64,000 bases of DNA. It comes from Tulasnella sp. 424. Its lineage: Eukaryota > Basidiomycota > Agaricomycetes > Cantharellales > Tulasnellaceae. A model generated the notes under the pieces. That model saw only the letters and a list, made by a program, of their open reading frames with translations. It was not told the origin of the DNA and made no database searches. A program made the translations under genes and the position numbers. This document shows, in pieces, positions 47,678-60,649 of the stretch. The stretch spans positions 62,001-126,000 of the forward strand of contig WSUB01000034.1 of the NCBI GenBank assembly GCA_019633425.1. Direction: 5' to 3'. Within the stretch, counting starts at the first letter, position 1. Every line of letters begins with the position of its first letter.

Positions 47678-48536
47678 CAAGACGACCTTCGAATCTAAGT
47701 CAAATTGTCTTCTTGTGTTCTCTGTTGATTTTTCAACGATTGCGTCTGAGGTACGACATGAGAGAATAGATCAGTACCGGGAGGTCAAACAAAAACCACC
47801 CGGGCACTTGTCCGAGGGCTGAGGAAATCTCCCCTGTTCGTACCTCCTGTCCAGGCAAGATATGCCAACAACTAATAACGGTGGAAGAATTCCGGTCAAT
47901 CCACAAAATAGATGGGAGGCAAAGTCAGGCGGTGGTGGAAGAGCCAGTTGCTCTCGCCGAAGAAAACGTGTTTGTTCCGACTTGCGTGCATCGCCTTGCG
48001 GGTCCAACGTTTCGAAACCGTCGCGATTGATTCATCATTGTCAAATGGAACCACAGATATTCCAGACGGTCTCCTTTGTTTTCATTCTAGTGTCAGATTC
48101 TATTTTACCTATATTTCTTACTGTTGCAGACTGTATAATTTGCCGGGTATGACAACCGCGCGCAACCTCGGATGCACGCAGTCAAATATTCCCAGAAAAT
48201 GTGGGTTTGAAGCGTGCGGAGGTGAGACGATGACCATATATCCTGGTTGTCAGTACGACGGAGTTCGTTGTTTGTCGACACAGTGACTTAGTGGATCGCA
48301 TCGAGGTGGAGATGTTGGTCCTTCACCACTCTGAGGATCTGTCCAGTCATTTGGTACATGATACTGTACCGGTACCATCCACGATATCGTTCATAAGCAC
48401 CGGGAATACGGAGAGGCGTTGAGGCGGGACAGGGACAGAAAGAGAGGCGCTTCAGATTATGAACCGTGGGATGCCACAAGGTCCCAGGAACGCGCGGAAT
48501 TTCGCCACCACTCGGAACCACACATCTTCCCCCATC
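47678..48536. promoter_or_regulatory. Upstream region of fragment C2
   Basis: Shares the GTCAGGCGGTGGTGGA and AAAACGTGTTTGTTCC motifs with the promoters of blocks B and D. No gene seen in the rest. Confidence 0.4.
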
Positions 48537-49030
48537 CGACGCTTTAACTCTCGCGGGCGCAATCGACGTTTTAGGAGCAAGACGCATCAACGAGTCAAAT
48601 GCGAATACCCTCTTCATTGAATATGCGACTTGGCTAGTGGGAGTTGACAGGATTACTTACGGCCTTCTCGACTGCCACTGGACTCGCCGCGTGGACGGAC
48701 TGCCACGGTTTCCGTTGGGGAAGAGGCGATAGATTTTTGGTCAGAGACACCGATTGGACTAGTAGTTGGTACTTTTTTTCGTGATCTCTGTACCTTTTTC
48801 TTTCTCTTCGCTGACTCTTGATGTATAAGTCTGACGCTTTAAGTCAGATGTGCTACTTCATCGGGTGGAACTGGACGGCATCGTAATGAACGTGCCGTCG
48901 CCTCTGCAGATCCGACGTTATAAAAGAGATGATAACGAGATTGGATCGATGTTCAGAAGTATAGGAAGTGAAGATTTGGCGAGGGATCGGGAGTGTTCGA
49001 GGAGAAGGTTGTTGGGGAGCGGATCAGTCT
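48537..49030 (+). pseudogene. Lipin mini-fragment 1 (exon 1 piece next to exon 6 piece)
   Basis: 48545-48597 matches part of lipin exon 1 (GCAATCGACGTT ... GCATCAACGA). About 48829-48900 matches the start of exon 6 (GTCTGACGC ... CTTCATCGGG ... ACTGGAC). The intervening exons are deleted. Sequence beyond the lipin match is shared with mini-fragment 2 at 60243-60460, so the two were duplicated together. Confidence 0.6.
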
Positions 49031-49404
49031 GAACGACTCAAACAAGGATGTGCCATAATTTGGGATGGACGTCATTAATTTTGAAGTATCCGCGCGGAAA
49101 ATGTCATTATATATGCCGGAATGAGGTAGTCGGGATGATGAGGGGGCAAATTCCTCGCCGTCGACAAAAGTTCTCCGGAGTGCCAATAACATTCTTCTTT
49201 AATGTGTATCGCATGTATAGGCTCGAAGTACTAGGCCTGCCAAGTAGTCACACATCTTCCCGCCATCTGTACAGTGTCTGGGATATAACCCGCCTGAGTG
49301 CTGGTCAAGGTCTGCTCGGGATGGAAACTCCGCGCGTCGACTACGGGTGTCAAGAAGGAGTCTATTGAATTGCTCTGTACATGTGATGGTTGTCCGATGA
49401 ACTA

Positions 49405-49500
49405 CCGCTACGTAAGTAGAGGGTTATTGGTGGAGTTCTAAAATACGAGTCTTGTCCAATGTCCAATTCCCGCTACGTAAGTAGAGGGTATTTGGTGGAG
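49405..49500. repeat. Pair of 31-bp direct repeats
   Basis: CCGCTACGTAAGTAGAGGGT followed by a TTGGTGGAG-type end occurs at 49405-49435 and 49470-49500 with two mismatches, spaced 65 bp start to start. Each contains the palindrome TACGTA. Significance unknown. Confidence 0.6.
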
Positions 49501-49915
49501 GGGACCAGTGGTCGGTCAGGTGACTAATTCACACACGCAAAATTCCCGCTTTTTCGGTGTGGCTTATCGCGGACCTGTGCTATTACCTCAACCAGCCGAA
49601 CAGCGGGAACATGACCACGAAATGGAAGCACACGCGTTACGCGAAGTATCCGGGCTTTGGGATAATAATAGAACCTTTGCACAGGCAGACTGTAATCGTG
49701 CCCCGGAAATCGGTTCGAATGATGACCTGCACCTGGTGGGTCCGTGTGCATGTGCACACGAACCTAACCTTTGCCAGTCCCTAATGTCACGTGGTGTGAA
49801 ACAGGGTCAGACGAAATCGCAACATCCGCTCCACATCCTCGCTCGCTTTACTTAACGCTCACTCGCATCACCCGTCGCTTTCACTCACTCTCACAGTCTA
49901 ATAATAAAGACTTCT

Positions 49916-52900
49916 CTCTCAGGAATCAACTCTCACGTACAGGTGCAATTGACGTTATGTGCGTAGCACGCATTGGACGAAGCAACACCAGAACAAGATC
50001 TTGCGGGCTCCAGTCCATTCCATCCGACTCAGCAAATGACGGCAAGTGACAAGACCGTCAGACTCTTCGCCAAATGGCAGACCAACTCCTTATTCCATCA
50101 AACTTAGGAACGCAGGAGACATGCTCTGGGTCTTCGAAACCAAGGAGGACGTCCCGGAGGAGCTCATGACGAGTCCCATATTGGTGCCGAGCTCAGGTCA
50201 GTCGTCCGCTTTGACTTGCCCTGACAACGATCCTGCACCCATTACCTAGTCTCTATTCACATCTGGGGACGCTGCTGACACTATGCCCGCGCCTCCCAGT
50301 ACTCAGCGGCGAAAAGAAGAGCAGCGGTGACTCTCAACGCAAACGCAAGACCGCTGGATGTTTCGCCCCTGGAGCCAATTCCGACAAAGACAAGAACGCT
50401 AACGCTGCATCCTCACGCTGAAAGGTCAGTCCGGTCCGAAAATGTTCCATTGGGTGTGGCTAATCTAACCGAATGTTCTTTTCGGTCGCACTGTAAAAGC
50501 CGACGTTTCTCGACGGCCATCTCACTACCAAGCACTACTTCCGCCTCGAGGAGCACGTCATATCGCCAAAGCTCGGAGAAAATGCTACTGCGACCGCGAA
50601 ATTCGATTCTCACTCAATTCCCTCAACAATCCCGACCGGTGCACCCAACGAAAAGATGTAGACTCCACCGCCTCACCCTCCTCTCTCAGCAAAACCAACA
50701 CCATTTTGACCGCCCGCACCGAAGCTTGCAAAACTGTCATAGCCAACGTCCCCAACACCGCAATATACCGAGCGAAGAAGAAAGCGAAGGGCCATCTTCA
50801 TGATGTGAAGGTGGAGTTGTCGCCCCGCAACAGGGCAGACGCCGAGTCGCAGGACGCCGGGGAGGCTTTGGATGAGGAGGCTTTGGATGAGGAAGCCGCT
50901 CAGCCGCCGGGAGTCGTTTATGGGAAAGACATCGCGTTGGATATGGCTGGGTATCATAACGCTGAAGTTACTGGAGACGAGTCAAACGAGGTTGGCAAGA
51001 TACCAGGCATCGACGCCAAGGACTCTCCACACCGCAACCAGACCGCGAATCGTCTCAACCGTTCCCTTCGTCCTCCTCACCACCATCAACATCCCATTTA
51101 CCGTTACTCGAGACTAAATGCCCTTGGGTTCGGAACGGTTCGGCCGATCCGGATGTCCAACTTTCGATTCCGAATTCGGGGGAACTTTTGTCGACGTCGC
51201 TGCCGGATGACATGTGGAAGGACGGGGAGCATTTTCGATGAGGTCGCCTGCGAGACCCACTTCCAAGCCGCTTGTGAAGGATGATGTGGTCGTTGATGTA
51301 GGGCCTAGTCTCCTCGAGCAATCGGTTACAACTGCGGAGGACGTCGCCTAGGATGAGGCTGCGGGGCCCAAAGCTTCATCTATGTCCGATGGACAACGAT
51401 TCATAGTCCGCGGTCAGCATCTAGGGGCCAAAAGTTCCCTTTTCAATTGAGCTCATGCGACAATGATGAAGGGCGGAGGAGGTTCGATGATCTGGAAAGC
51501 GCGAAGTGGTTTGTGGGGTATGTCCGGCTGTTGCTGCGAGTGAGCAGTTGGTTATGAAGTGGGGGTGATACTAGGTATGAATGTTGAATTCCGTTTTCTG
51601 AGACAGAGGGGGCACTAATCAGCGTTTGTTATTTCGTCGGGTATAGGTTCATCACTCGACAAGATGATTCTCCCTTGATTGCAGCTTTCCTTCAATAGAG
51701 GCATAACATGAAACCTTTACCTGAACATCAACTGCGTCCGTCATTATCTTCCTGCGCATCCAATCCAGAACATACATCACCACCTACAAGTCTGAGTTCG
51801 CCACCTGCTAATGCTACGATGGCTGTGAGGGAGAAGAGGGCGCCAGGGACGAGTTGGGCTAGGTGGTGGAGTCGGAGTTGCACGGCTGAGCAGCAGCAGG
51901 TTCCTACGATGGTAGCGGCGGAAAGAGCCTTGGGAGTACCGGCGGAGGTGGGAGGTGGGAGACCGGCTCCGATGCCGACTGCGAGCGCTCCTGCGGACTT
52001 GGTGAGATGCCCGAGTCCACTGGTTGGGAGGGCGATGGATGTTGACTGGATAACCGTCTGTCACCGTAGGATATGTCTGAAGCTGCAGCACCCGACTTCT
52101 CCGCCTATGGGTCCCTCCAAGACTGCTCCGGCAGCCATCAACGTTCCGTCCCCATCCCCCGCTTCTCGTCCAACAAGCCCTTCGTCAACGACGACGACTA
52201 CGCCACCAACCAAGCATAGGAGCTACGTCGAGACTCTACGACTCTCATCTGATCAACTGAAGGCGTTGGACCCGCAGAAAGGCGCCAATACAATCACGTT
52301 CTCATTGCCCGCGACCGGAGTCTTCCAAAGATCTTCGTTTGGAAGGAGGCGGATAGAGTCGTGGTCGGTGATATTGATGGGAATATATCAAAAAGTGCGT
52401 CTTCCTCCGGATCTGTCTGCCACCGTGTCTATGCGTCACTGATCACCTGTTGTCTAGGTCTGACGCGCTGTGATTCAACCTCATTAACCGAGATTGGACG
52501 CATCTGGGTGTTGCCAAGTTACACACCTATATTGGGTACAAGATGATATCCTTAACATCTAGGGCAATCGGGCAAGCGGACTTGACGAAGGATTATTCAA
52601 AGGGGATTAAGCAGAATAATTATCAATTTCATGCGCAAGCCGGAACTATTCAAGATGGCCTGCTTGCGGGATATTCAACGCCTCTTCGGCCTGCAGCATA
52701 ACGAGCCCTTTTATGCTGGATTTGGGGATCGAATCACGGATTGCGCTTTCGTATCCGAGCGTCAACGTCCCCAGCGCGAGGATTTCCAAACCGACTGGAG
52801 TGGAGAGGTCAAGATAGAGCTGTTAGAGCTAGTTAGGTACAATCTTTGTAAGTAGATATCGCAGAGACAGTACTCGAGGTGTAAACGATGCTGACAATCT

Positions 52901-53469
52901 CTTTTTGGTCGGCTCTTCGCTTCAAGGTATGACCGACCTGGTGGACCAAATGTTCCCTCTCGTGCACAAGAAGCGGGCTAGAAAGTTCGCAGGCTTCAAC
53001 TACTGGCGAGACCCGTTCCCCGACGTCGACTTACCAGATTTGGATCCTCCTCCGGCTCTCAGCGCCGTCTCCGACACGTCCTCAGTCGGTTGCGCAAATT
53101 CAATCTGCGATCTTCAAGCTCGAATTGTACTGCGACTGCGACTGCTGCGACTCCCGTTGCACGTAATGGGAGAAAAGAAGCCTTTCCAAGTCCATTCGTC
53201 CGGTCGGTGGTGTTTGATAATCAGAGTACGACCTTAGGGGATTCGGCGTTGGAGAGCAAAGAGCACCATAGACATGCGAGAAGGAAATTGAGCTTTTATA
53301 GTATGCCGGGGTCATTACCTGGCTCGGAGTACGAAGGGAGCGAAGGAGAGGAAGACGGTGAGGGGATGAAGAGGGCGAGGGTGATGGTGAAGTGGATGAA
53401 GAGGTGGAGGGTTGAGGATGAAGATGTGCAGGTCGACGCGATATATTGGAGGAGGTACTCTTCATCTGA
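49916..53469 (+). pseudogene. Lipin pseudogene, block D (nearly full length, decayed)
   Basis: All eight exons are traceable: exon 1 about 49916-50205 (first 60 or so bases missing), exon 2 about 50298-50424, exon 3 about 50500-51565, exon 4 about 51645-52000, exon 5 about 52072-52394, exon 6 about 52458-52625 (partly deleted), exon 7 about 52628-52850, exon 8 about 52926-53469. Frames are broken many times. The catalytic DIDGT motif has become DIDGN, so it would be inactive even if translated. An imperfect tandem duplication of a GCTTTGGATGAGGAG unit lies near 50870-50895. Confidence 0.87.
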
Positions 53470-53882
53470 AGGACATTTCTTCTCAGTTCTGGTCATGGAG
53501 AGCAGCGGAGGGGTCTTTCGCTTTGTCCGTGCGTTCGCTTCATTTTTTAAATTCTTGTATTTCGTTTCCTTCGTTTTTACCTCTGGTAGTAGCGTATTAC
53601 TTGCACGCAGCCACGCATGATATATCATATAATCAATCACACGTGGTGTCTGAGTGCTTTCACAACGCCGTGGGCAAACCACAAATAAAGCAAACAGGTG
53701 GTATGCTCAGAGGAGACAACTACCCTGTTACAATGAGATGAGATCTGGGCCACAACCATTCCACCGAGTTATGTGTTCCAAACGTACTATTATCTACTAA
53801 AGGCACTTCCAGAACCAATGATTCGTCAAAGGGTCCTCAATTCACGTTAGAACGCGGAACATATGAGCATACAAGGAAACCA

Positions 53883-56800
53883 TTAAAGCTCGAGAGCATG
53901 CGAGACATCGAATATGGAAAGCTTTCTGTCGGAAACAACGACAAGCGTTCCGTTCGAAAGGAGTATTGTCGGAGATCGGTCGTCCCAGTATTGAGAGGGA
54001 AGCCAGAAGAAGCGAGAAGAGGATAGTTTCACCCAGTGATCTTGATGGTTTGGAATACGGTATTCAAGGCTCGAGGGCCGCGGCAGAGCTGAAAAGAAGA
54101 GATTTAGGGCTGTGAGAAAGGGCTCATTGGTAGCATGGTCCTCAATGAACGTACAAGCGAGTAAAACGGGAACGAACGAGAGGATTTCATTGTCGCCTGT
54201 CACTGGTTGGCCCAAAGGCGTCCCTGTCTGAGCATCCCACGATCGAATGGTGCAGTCGGGGGATCCGGAAGCCAGAACCCTTCCGCATGGCGAGAACGCA
54301 ACGGAACGAAAGTAGGTGTTGTAGCCTGTGAGTGGCTGCCCCAAAGGCATCCCGGTCTGAGTATCCCATAATCGAATCGTCCCGTCATCGGATGCTGATG
54401 CCAGAACCCTGCTGTCTGGCGAGAGCGCAATGGAACGAACCGAGCCGTTATGGCCTTGGAGTGGCTGGCCCAAAGGTGCACCGGTCTGAGCATTCCACAA
54501 TCGAATCGTGCCATCGGAGGATCCGGATGCCAGAATCCTGCTGTCCGGCGAGAACGCAACCGAACGAACCGAGCGATTGTGGCCTGCGAGTGGCTGGTCC
54601 AAAGGCATCCCGGTCTGAGCATTCCACAATCGAATCGTGCGGTCGTCGGATCCGGATGCCAGAAGCCTGCCATCCGGCGAGAACGCAAGGGAGCAGACCC
54701 AGTCGTTGTGGCCTGTGAGTGGCGGGCCTAAAGGCGTCCCGGTCTGAGCATTGTACAATCGAACCCTCCTGTCGCCGGATCCTGATGCCAGAACCTTGCC
54801 ATCTGGCGACAACGCGGCGGAACGAACCGAATAATTGTGCCCTGTGATTGGCTGACCCCAATGCGTCCTGGTCTGAGCATCCCACCATCGAATTGTGCTG
54901 TCGTCAGATCCGGATGCCAGAACGCTGCCATCTAAAGAGAACGCAACGGAGCAAACCGAGCGATTATGGCCTGTGAGTGACTGGCCCAAAGGCATCCCGG
55001 TCTGAGCATCCCACAATCGAATGGTCCCGTCATCGGATCCGGATGCCAGAACCCTACTGTCTGGCGAGACCGCAACGGAACGAACCGAGCCGTGATGGCC
55101 TCGGAATGGCTGGCCCAAAGGCGTCCCGCTCTGAGCATCCCACAGTCGAATCGTGCCGTCAGAGGATCCGGATGCCAGAACCCTGCTGTCTGGCGAGAAC
55201 GCAATCGAACGAACCGAGCGATTGTGGCCGGTGAGTGGCTGGCCCAAAGGCATCCCGGTCTGAGCATCCCACAATCGAATCGTGCAGTCGTCGGATCCGG
55301 ATGTCAGAAGCTTACCATCCGGCGAGAACGCAACGGAACAAACCCAGTCATTGTGGCCTGTGAGTGGCTGGCTCAAAGGCATCCCGGTCTGAGCATCCCA
55401 TAATCGGATCGTGCAGTCGTCGGATCCGGATGCCAGAACCCTGCCGTCTGACGAGAACGCAATGGAGCGAACCGAGTCATTGTGGCTTGTGAGTGGCTGG
55501 CCCAAAGGCGTCCCGGTGTGAGAATCCCACAATCGGATCGTGCAATCGCCGGATCCGGATGCCAGAACCTTGCCATCGGGCGAGAACGCAACGGAGAAAA
55601 CCGAGCGATTGTGGCCTGTGACTGGCCGGCCCCAAGGCGCCCCGGTCTGAGCATCCCACAATCGGATCCTTCCGTCCCCGGATCCGGATGCCAGAATAGC
55701 ACCATCTAGCGAAAATGCAATTGTGTTTACTGCAGCACCAACGGCGCTGGTCCACAGGTTAGCTGTCCACGTTAAAGGCTGGACACCACGCAGAGTTTGA
55801 ATTTTGGCGTGTCTTCCGTAGTATTCCCATAGCTGCGTCTTCCGAGGGCAGTGGGCAAGCGCCGAAGCATAAACGTGCAATGCTCCAAAGGAAATTGGCT
55901 CTGAAAACGCGGCGATGAACCGCCAGGCATCGTCCCATAATGTGGTCAGCGGCTTGGAATCGAATGCCGTCCCATCATTGGATCGCTATGACCGTCGATT
56001 CAGCACACCGAGTTAAACCTATATATAGAATTCGACAGACGGACTCACCGAAAGCCAAGAGTACACGCGCTTTGCAATAACAATTGCCTCAACGGTAGCA
56101 CCAATCAGACTCATCACCTCAAGCCAATACAGGAGCTTTTCCTTGCTGAATGTTTCGAAATCCGCTTGGTAGCCACCGGGACCCTGCGAGACTAGCATGG
56201 ACCACTCCGCCCCTTCCGTGAGGTGAATGGGCCAAGCTCGGCTGCAATAACGAAGGGCTGTGGACACCTCCCGCTCTATAACGTCCTGAACCTCCGAGTT
56301 TGGCTTCGAGAGGTCTGACAGGTTACACATGTTTTCTTTGAGAGATCGAACCATTCTGCCAAGGCATAGGTCTGCAAGTTGTTCATGGTGATGACGTACA
56401 TCGATGTAGTAGACCTGTTCTTTGCATCGTTCTTCGTCAATAAGAAAGTCACGGATAGAGGTGTGCATGAGGTGCATAGGTTCGGTGGGTGAAGTGGGGA
56501 TGAGGAGGAGGGAGTTTAGGTCTACGAGAGTGTCTTGGCGTAGATATTCGATCACACCCTCTTGATCAACCCCTCCGAAGACGCTGTTGCCACCGTAGAG
56601 TGCAGCGATGATTTCAAGGGAGACAGGGTACGGCGCGACAACCAGGTTTCCTAATATAGAGCGTAAAAGCTCTTGCCTCGCCGGGTCTCGCCTGACGATA
56701 TTGAACGCATTTGAAATGATTTCATGGTACAGGTCGTCGAGCCCATCCCATGTCGACGGCTGCTTGAGCAAATCGCGTAGTCGATTCATGGGTGACCTGT

Positions 56801-59729
56801 CGCCAATGTACGTGATTACGGTTTGGGCCCACTGAAATAAGCCTTGTGACATTTCCACCAAGCTCCTTACATCGCTAGATGCAGGCCAGTCTTCTGGGAG
56901 ACCATGATCTTCCCGAATCTGCGTGCAGCCTTGCTTGATGAAGCTTGCAAGGTCGTTCACCACATTGACTGACGAGTCCAAATCTTCCACTGGCCACTCC
57001 CTTGGTTCAAGAGCACGAAGAAGTTGGGCCTCTGGACGACAGGTAAGAAGGAATTTGACGTTGGTGGGAAATGATGAAGAGTGTCGATCGATGAGCTTGA
57101 CGAAATCCACCGCATCTTTGAGATTTTGAGATTCGTCAAGCGCATCAACAATGAAGAGGATAGTGCGAGACTGATGTACAAGCTTTGAAAGGGGTACGAC
57201 AAACAGGGTCTCGAACTGGATGTCGAGTCGTTGGTCTGCGATGTCTTCATTCTCCTGCACGCCTTCAAGGACCGCATTCCTGACTTGGGGAACCAAGCAA
57301 CTCCCGAGCTGCCTTGCGAGCGCGCAAACAATGCGCGCGTTCACCGGATTATGGCCTCGACGGAAGTGAAAGATGGCACAGGAGGCTCGAGATTGCCAAT
57401 TGTGAGCCACTGTGGATGCGATGGTGGATTTGCCTCGCCCTGCCATCCCGCGGATCCAGAATACCCGGTCGGGGGTGGATTTATCCCGTATCCAATTTTC
57501 AATACGTTCCAATATCTCCACCCTGGTTCCCGGCAAGCAAACGACATCCTCGATCGCGTTGCCTTGTGCCCCGTATCTTCCATCTCCTAGGCACCTAAGC
57601 AAGCGACGGTTTTGCTCTTGAACCTCTATGTTTTCTGCATACAAATGTTTGTCAGCTTACCCAAGGCCCTTGATTGCGAGGTTATATTGCCTACCGAATT
57701 CAATCAGAAGACCAGTCGTGTCCAGAGTGATGAGGAACTAACATCAAAGTGTCAGCCAATGTGTGTAGTGATGGGTGAGCAATGACGGACCTGTATTTCC
57801 TCCAACACCTGCCGGACCGCTCTTAGACCCAGTTCTTCACTTGCATAGTTCGACGAAGAAAACTCGTTCCCGACTAGGTTGGAAGAATAGCGCTCCTTGA
57901 TCTTCTCTTGTGTAAATTCAAGTACCCTTTAAAGGGCGTTAGTATGCGGGTATTGGTCTCTGAAGAATCATGTCCACGTACTCCTGTATCTCAGAAACAT
58001 GGGCCCGTATATTGCCGCCTCGATGTTGCCTCGAATGTTCATCCAAATCTTGAAGAATATTGGCTAACCTCCACGGGCGGAGCTCTAGACTGTTCGACAA
58101 GTTTTTGCTTTCGTTCATTGCCTAAACAGGGAGCTTTAGCGGCACAACGGACGAGAACCGAACCATTGACCCCACCTCGGCAATCTCAAGCAGACTTAAC
58201 CCTACTTTGGCGGTGGCTCCGATATATTTCCCTATGACCGGAATGACTTTCGAATTCAACTGAACCCCTTTCAACGTCTTGCGAGTTGCGAGCAATAATT
58301 CTCCAGGTGTTGCATTGCGTTCTTCTTTCGCCACGGGCATGCCTGACAGCGAGTATGTCGCGGAGACAGCATTGCTAGTGAGCGAGGGTGTGTTTCCTCC
58401 GTGTTGCACAGCATCCGGAATCTAGATAACGGATGTTAGAGGGAATCCAGAGCTGGAAGGCAAGATGAGATATTGAGAATTACATCGAGTTCCATATCGC
58501 AGTATTCGTTAGCACCGTCACCAGTAACAGACGCCAGGTCGAGCCTTGGCCCCGAATTTGATTCTTCGCGGATAATTTGCCCCGACAACTAGATAAGTCA
58601 AATCCTTGCTTAAGTATCGGGGTGGGAGAAAATTGCCATAAAGGTTTACCTCCTGCAGAACTTCCTGCATCGTAGGTCGGGCAGTGGAATCCTGGTTCCA
58701 GCAACGGCGTATGAGTTTCCAGAGAGGATCATGAGCTGGTAGGTACGGGTGGTCTTTTGGAATAGGTAGCTCGTGTAGCATCACACGACGGAGGATGACA
58801 TGATGGAGAAGACCGTTAAATGGAGCCTTTCCGCTCATGACCTAGCGCAACACTCTGGTTCGGTAAGCCTCCCCTATCTCTCAATTGCACATACTCACAG
58901 TTAAAATAAGACCACCGAAAGCATAGACGTCGCTTTCCGGGCTTGGTTTCTGTCCAGCGAACAGTTCGTTGGCCATGTACCTCACGGTTCCTTTCACCGT
59001 TTCGCTGGTTGTAAACCCGCTCTGAGCCTCGAGATCCTGGACAACCCGACTTAGACCGAAATCGGAAAGCACCGGACCATACCAATCGTGAATCAGCACG
59101 TTTTCAGGCTTAACATCGGCGTGACAGATTGGGGGAGTTCGCGAATGGAGATGCTTGAGGCCGCAAGCGGCTTGGAAGATCTGGGAGGGTATGATGGACG
59201 ATTCAGGGCCGGGAGAGAGCGGGCAATTTCGAAGGGGGCGCACCAGACGAAGCTTCTGACATCGGGTAAGACCCGGATTCGCCTCTAAGTAGTCTTTCAA
59301 GTTTCCCTGACTGCACCAAGGGCTGATAAGCCGTGGTTGGGGTCGCGAACAGTACCCAAGTAGGGGGTGAAGGTTTCGGTGTGTTGTCTGGCTCCAAACA
59401 AAGGCTTCCCGTTTTAGGCGCTTTATCCCAAAGAAGGTTAATATGTATCACGTGAGGGATGATGCACGATCGAAGTCACCGACCAAGTCTGCTTTCCGTT
59501 TTAACGCTTCCCGCTCAGTTTGTCGATCCTTTGGGATGAGAGTCCTGAGCTCCTTGACAGCCACTTGGACTCGTTCACCTTGAGGGGTTGTCCAGGAACC
59601 GCGATAGATATCTGCATAACCACCGGTCGTTGAGGGGTGTTCAGGAAGCTCAAGGGTTCCCGCGAGTTCCTGGACCGTCTCGAAGAACTCCAACTGTCGA
59701 CCTGGTTGAACATGCGACGCTGCGTCCAT
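53883..59729 (-). CDS. Protein kinase-NACHT-WD40 fusion (NLR-like STAND protein), block D, 1,729 aa
   Basis: Twelve exons from ATG 59729: 59729-59484, 59420-59244, 59180-58899, 58841-58650, 58588-58484, 58421-58176, 58121-57982, 57926-57791, 57737-57695, 57634-56049, 55985-54155, 54088-53883. They total 5,190 nt in frame; the last intron is 66 nt and could be read through. Kinase: Gly-loop GGYADIYRGS (about 36-45), Lys59, catalytic loop HADVKPENV (His161, Asp163, Lys165, Asn168; HAD replaces HRD), Asp181 of DFG. Helical linker about 300-520. NACHT: P-loop GMAGRGKST about 585-593, Walker B FIVDALDES about 683-691. Twelve WD40 repeats follow, then a conserved tail (HDHWVKLSSSR region). Length and introns match block B closely, and the shared intact frame argues that selection keeps the fusion. 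Ligand and kinase substrate are unknown. Confidence 0.86.
54180..55740 (-). repeat. WD40-coding tandem array, block D (12 units), with internal block duplication
   Basis: Twelve units of about 129 bp. The order of turn motifs DWVCS, RSVRS, GSVRS occurs twice (units 4-6 and 9-11), so a three-unit block was duplicated. Variation again sits in the residues after GHN and around the DxTIR strand. Confidence 0.85.
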
Positions 59730-60242
59730 CAAGGATCTGACTCGAAGTATCTTCCAGTGTTCTCAGGTGCCCTGACTGCGACTGCGTATGCGGCACGATA
59801 TTGGAGCAGGTCAGCAAGGCCAAACGAAAACCACGCCGGCGCTGGTGTGATGGATGACAATTCTCTATCGTTCGTACCTTTCTGACGAGAGGGGGTATTC
59901 CAACGTAAGAGAGGAGGGAAATTGGGTGATGGGGAGAAGACAGAGAGGGTAGAGTCGGGTGGGAACAGCCACTTGTCCTCGCCGGAGAAACGAGTACGTG
60001 TTCGTTCGGATTTGTTTTTCCGAAGTGGAACGTTCTGCGTCCCACTGGGACCACAAATATCCAATACAGTCTTCAAATTGGATCGAGCAGAGATACCCCG
60101 CTTCGGAGCTCCCAGCGTGGCGCGGGGGGAGACTCTGCACGATACGAACCGTGGGATGACGCGTGGTCAAAGCGAACTTGAACATGTGGGCAATTGACGA
60201 ACTTATATCCGCAAGTCCTCCCTCCCATTCAATGCTTCGACT
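59730..60242. promoter_or_regulatory. Promoter region of the block D kinase-NLR
   Basis: No gene. About 59950-60010 matches the region upstream of the block B and C kinase starts (GGGAACAGCCACTTG, CGAGTACGTGTTCGTTCGG). The antisense open frames here are unsupported. Confidence 0.4.
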
Positions 60243-60460
60243 CTCTCATGCGCAATCGACGTTATAGGAGTAGGATACATCAACGAGTCGCATACAGTGT
60301 CCTCTCCATTGGTCACATGTACAATTTCATCGTGTCAGACTGTTGGACGCATTCAGGAGTGCCATGCCGATATTGCAGTGGACGTGTTTTGTCCTCCGCA
60401 GATTCAGCGTTGTGTGAGAGATGACCACGGGATCGGATCGACGTGTGGACTATATGGGAT
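60243..60460 (+). pseudogene. Lipin mini-fragment 2 (exon 1 piece joined to exon 6 piece)
   Basis: 60249-60293 matches exon 1 (GCAATCGACGTTATAG ... CATCAACGA). About 60308-60385 matches exon 6 (TTGGTCACATGTACAAT ... GATATTGCAG). Neither exon 1's end nor exons 2-5 remain. It pairs with mini-fragment 1. Confidence 0.6.
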
Positions 60461-60649
60461 GCAACGATTTAGTGAAAGGTCGGGGGTATTCGGGGGCGAG
60501 GTCGTCGGGGAGCGTCACGCTATTGGTCCAGAAGGCCAAACAAGGGGGAGGGATAGTTTGGATGAACGTATTTACGGTTGAAGTGTTTGTGCCAAGGTTA
60601 TTGTAACTGATACACGCGGAAATGAGGTTGTTCGTCTTTAATGTATTCA

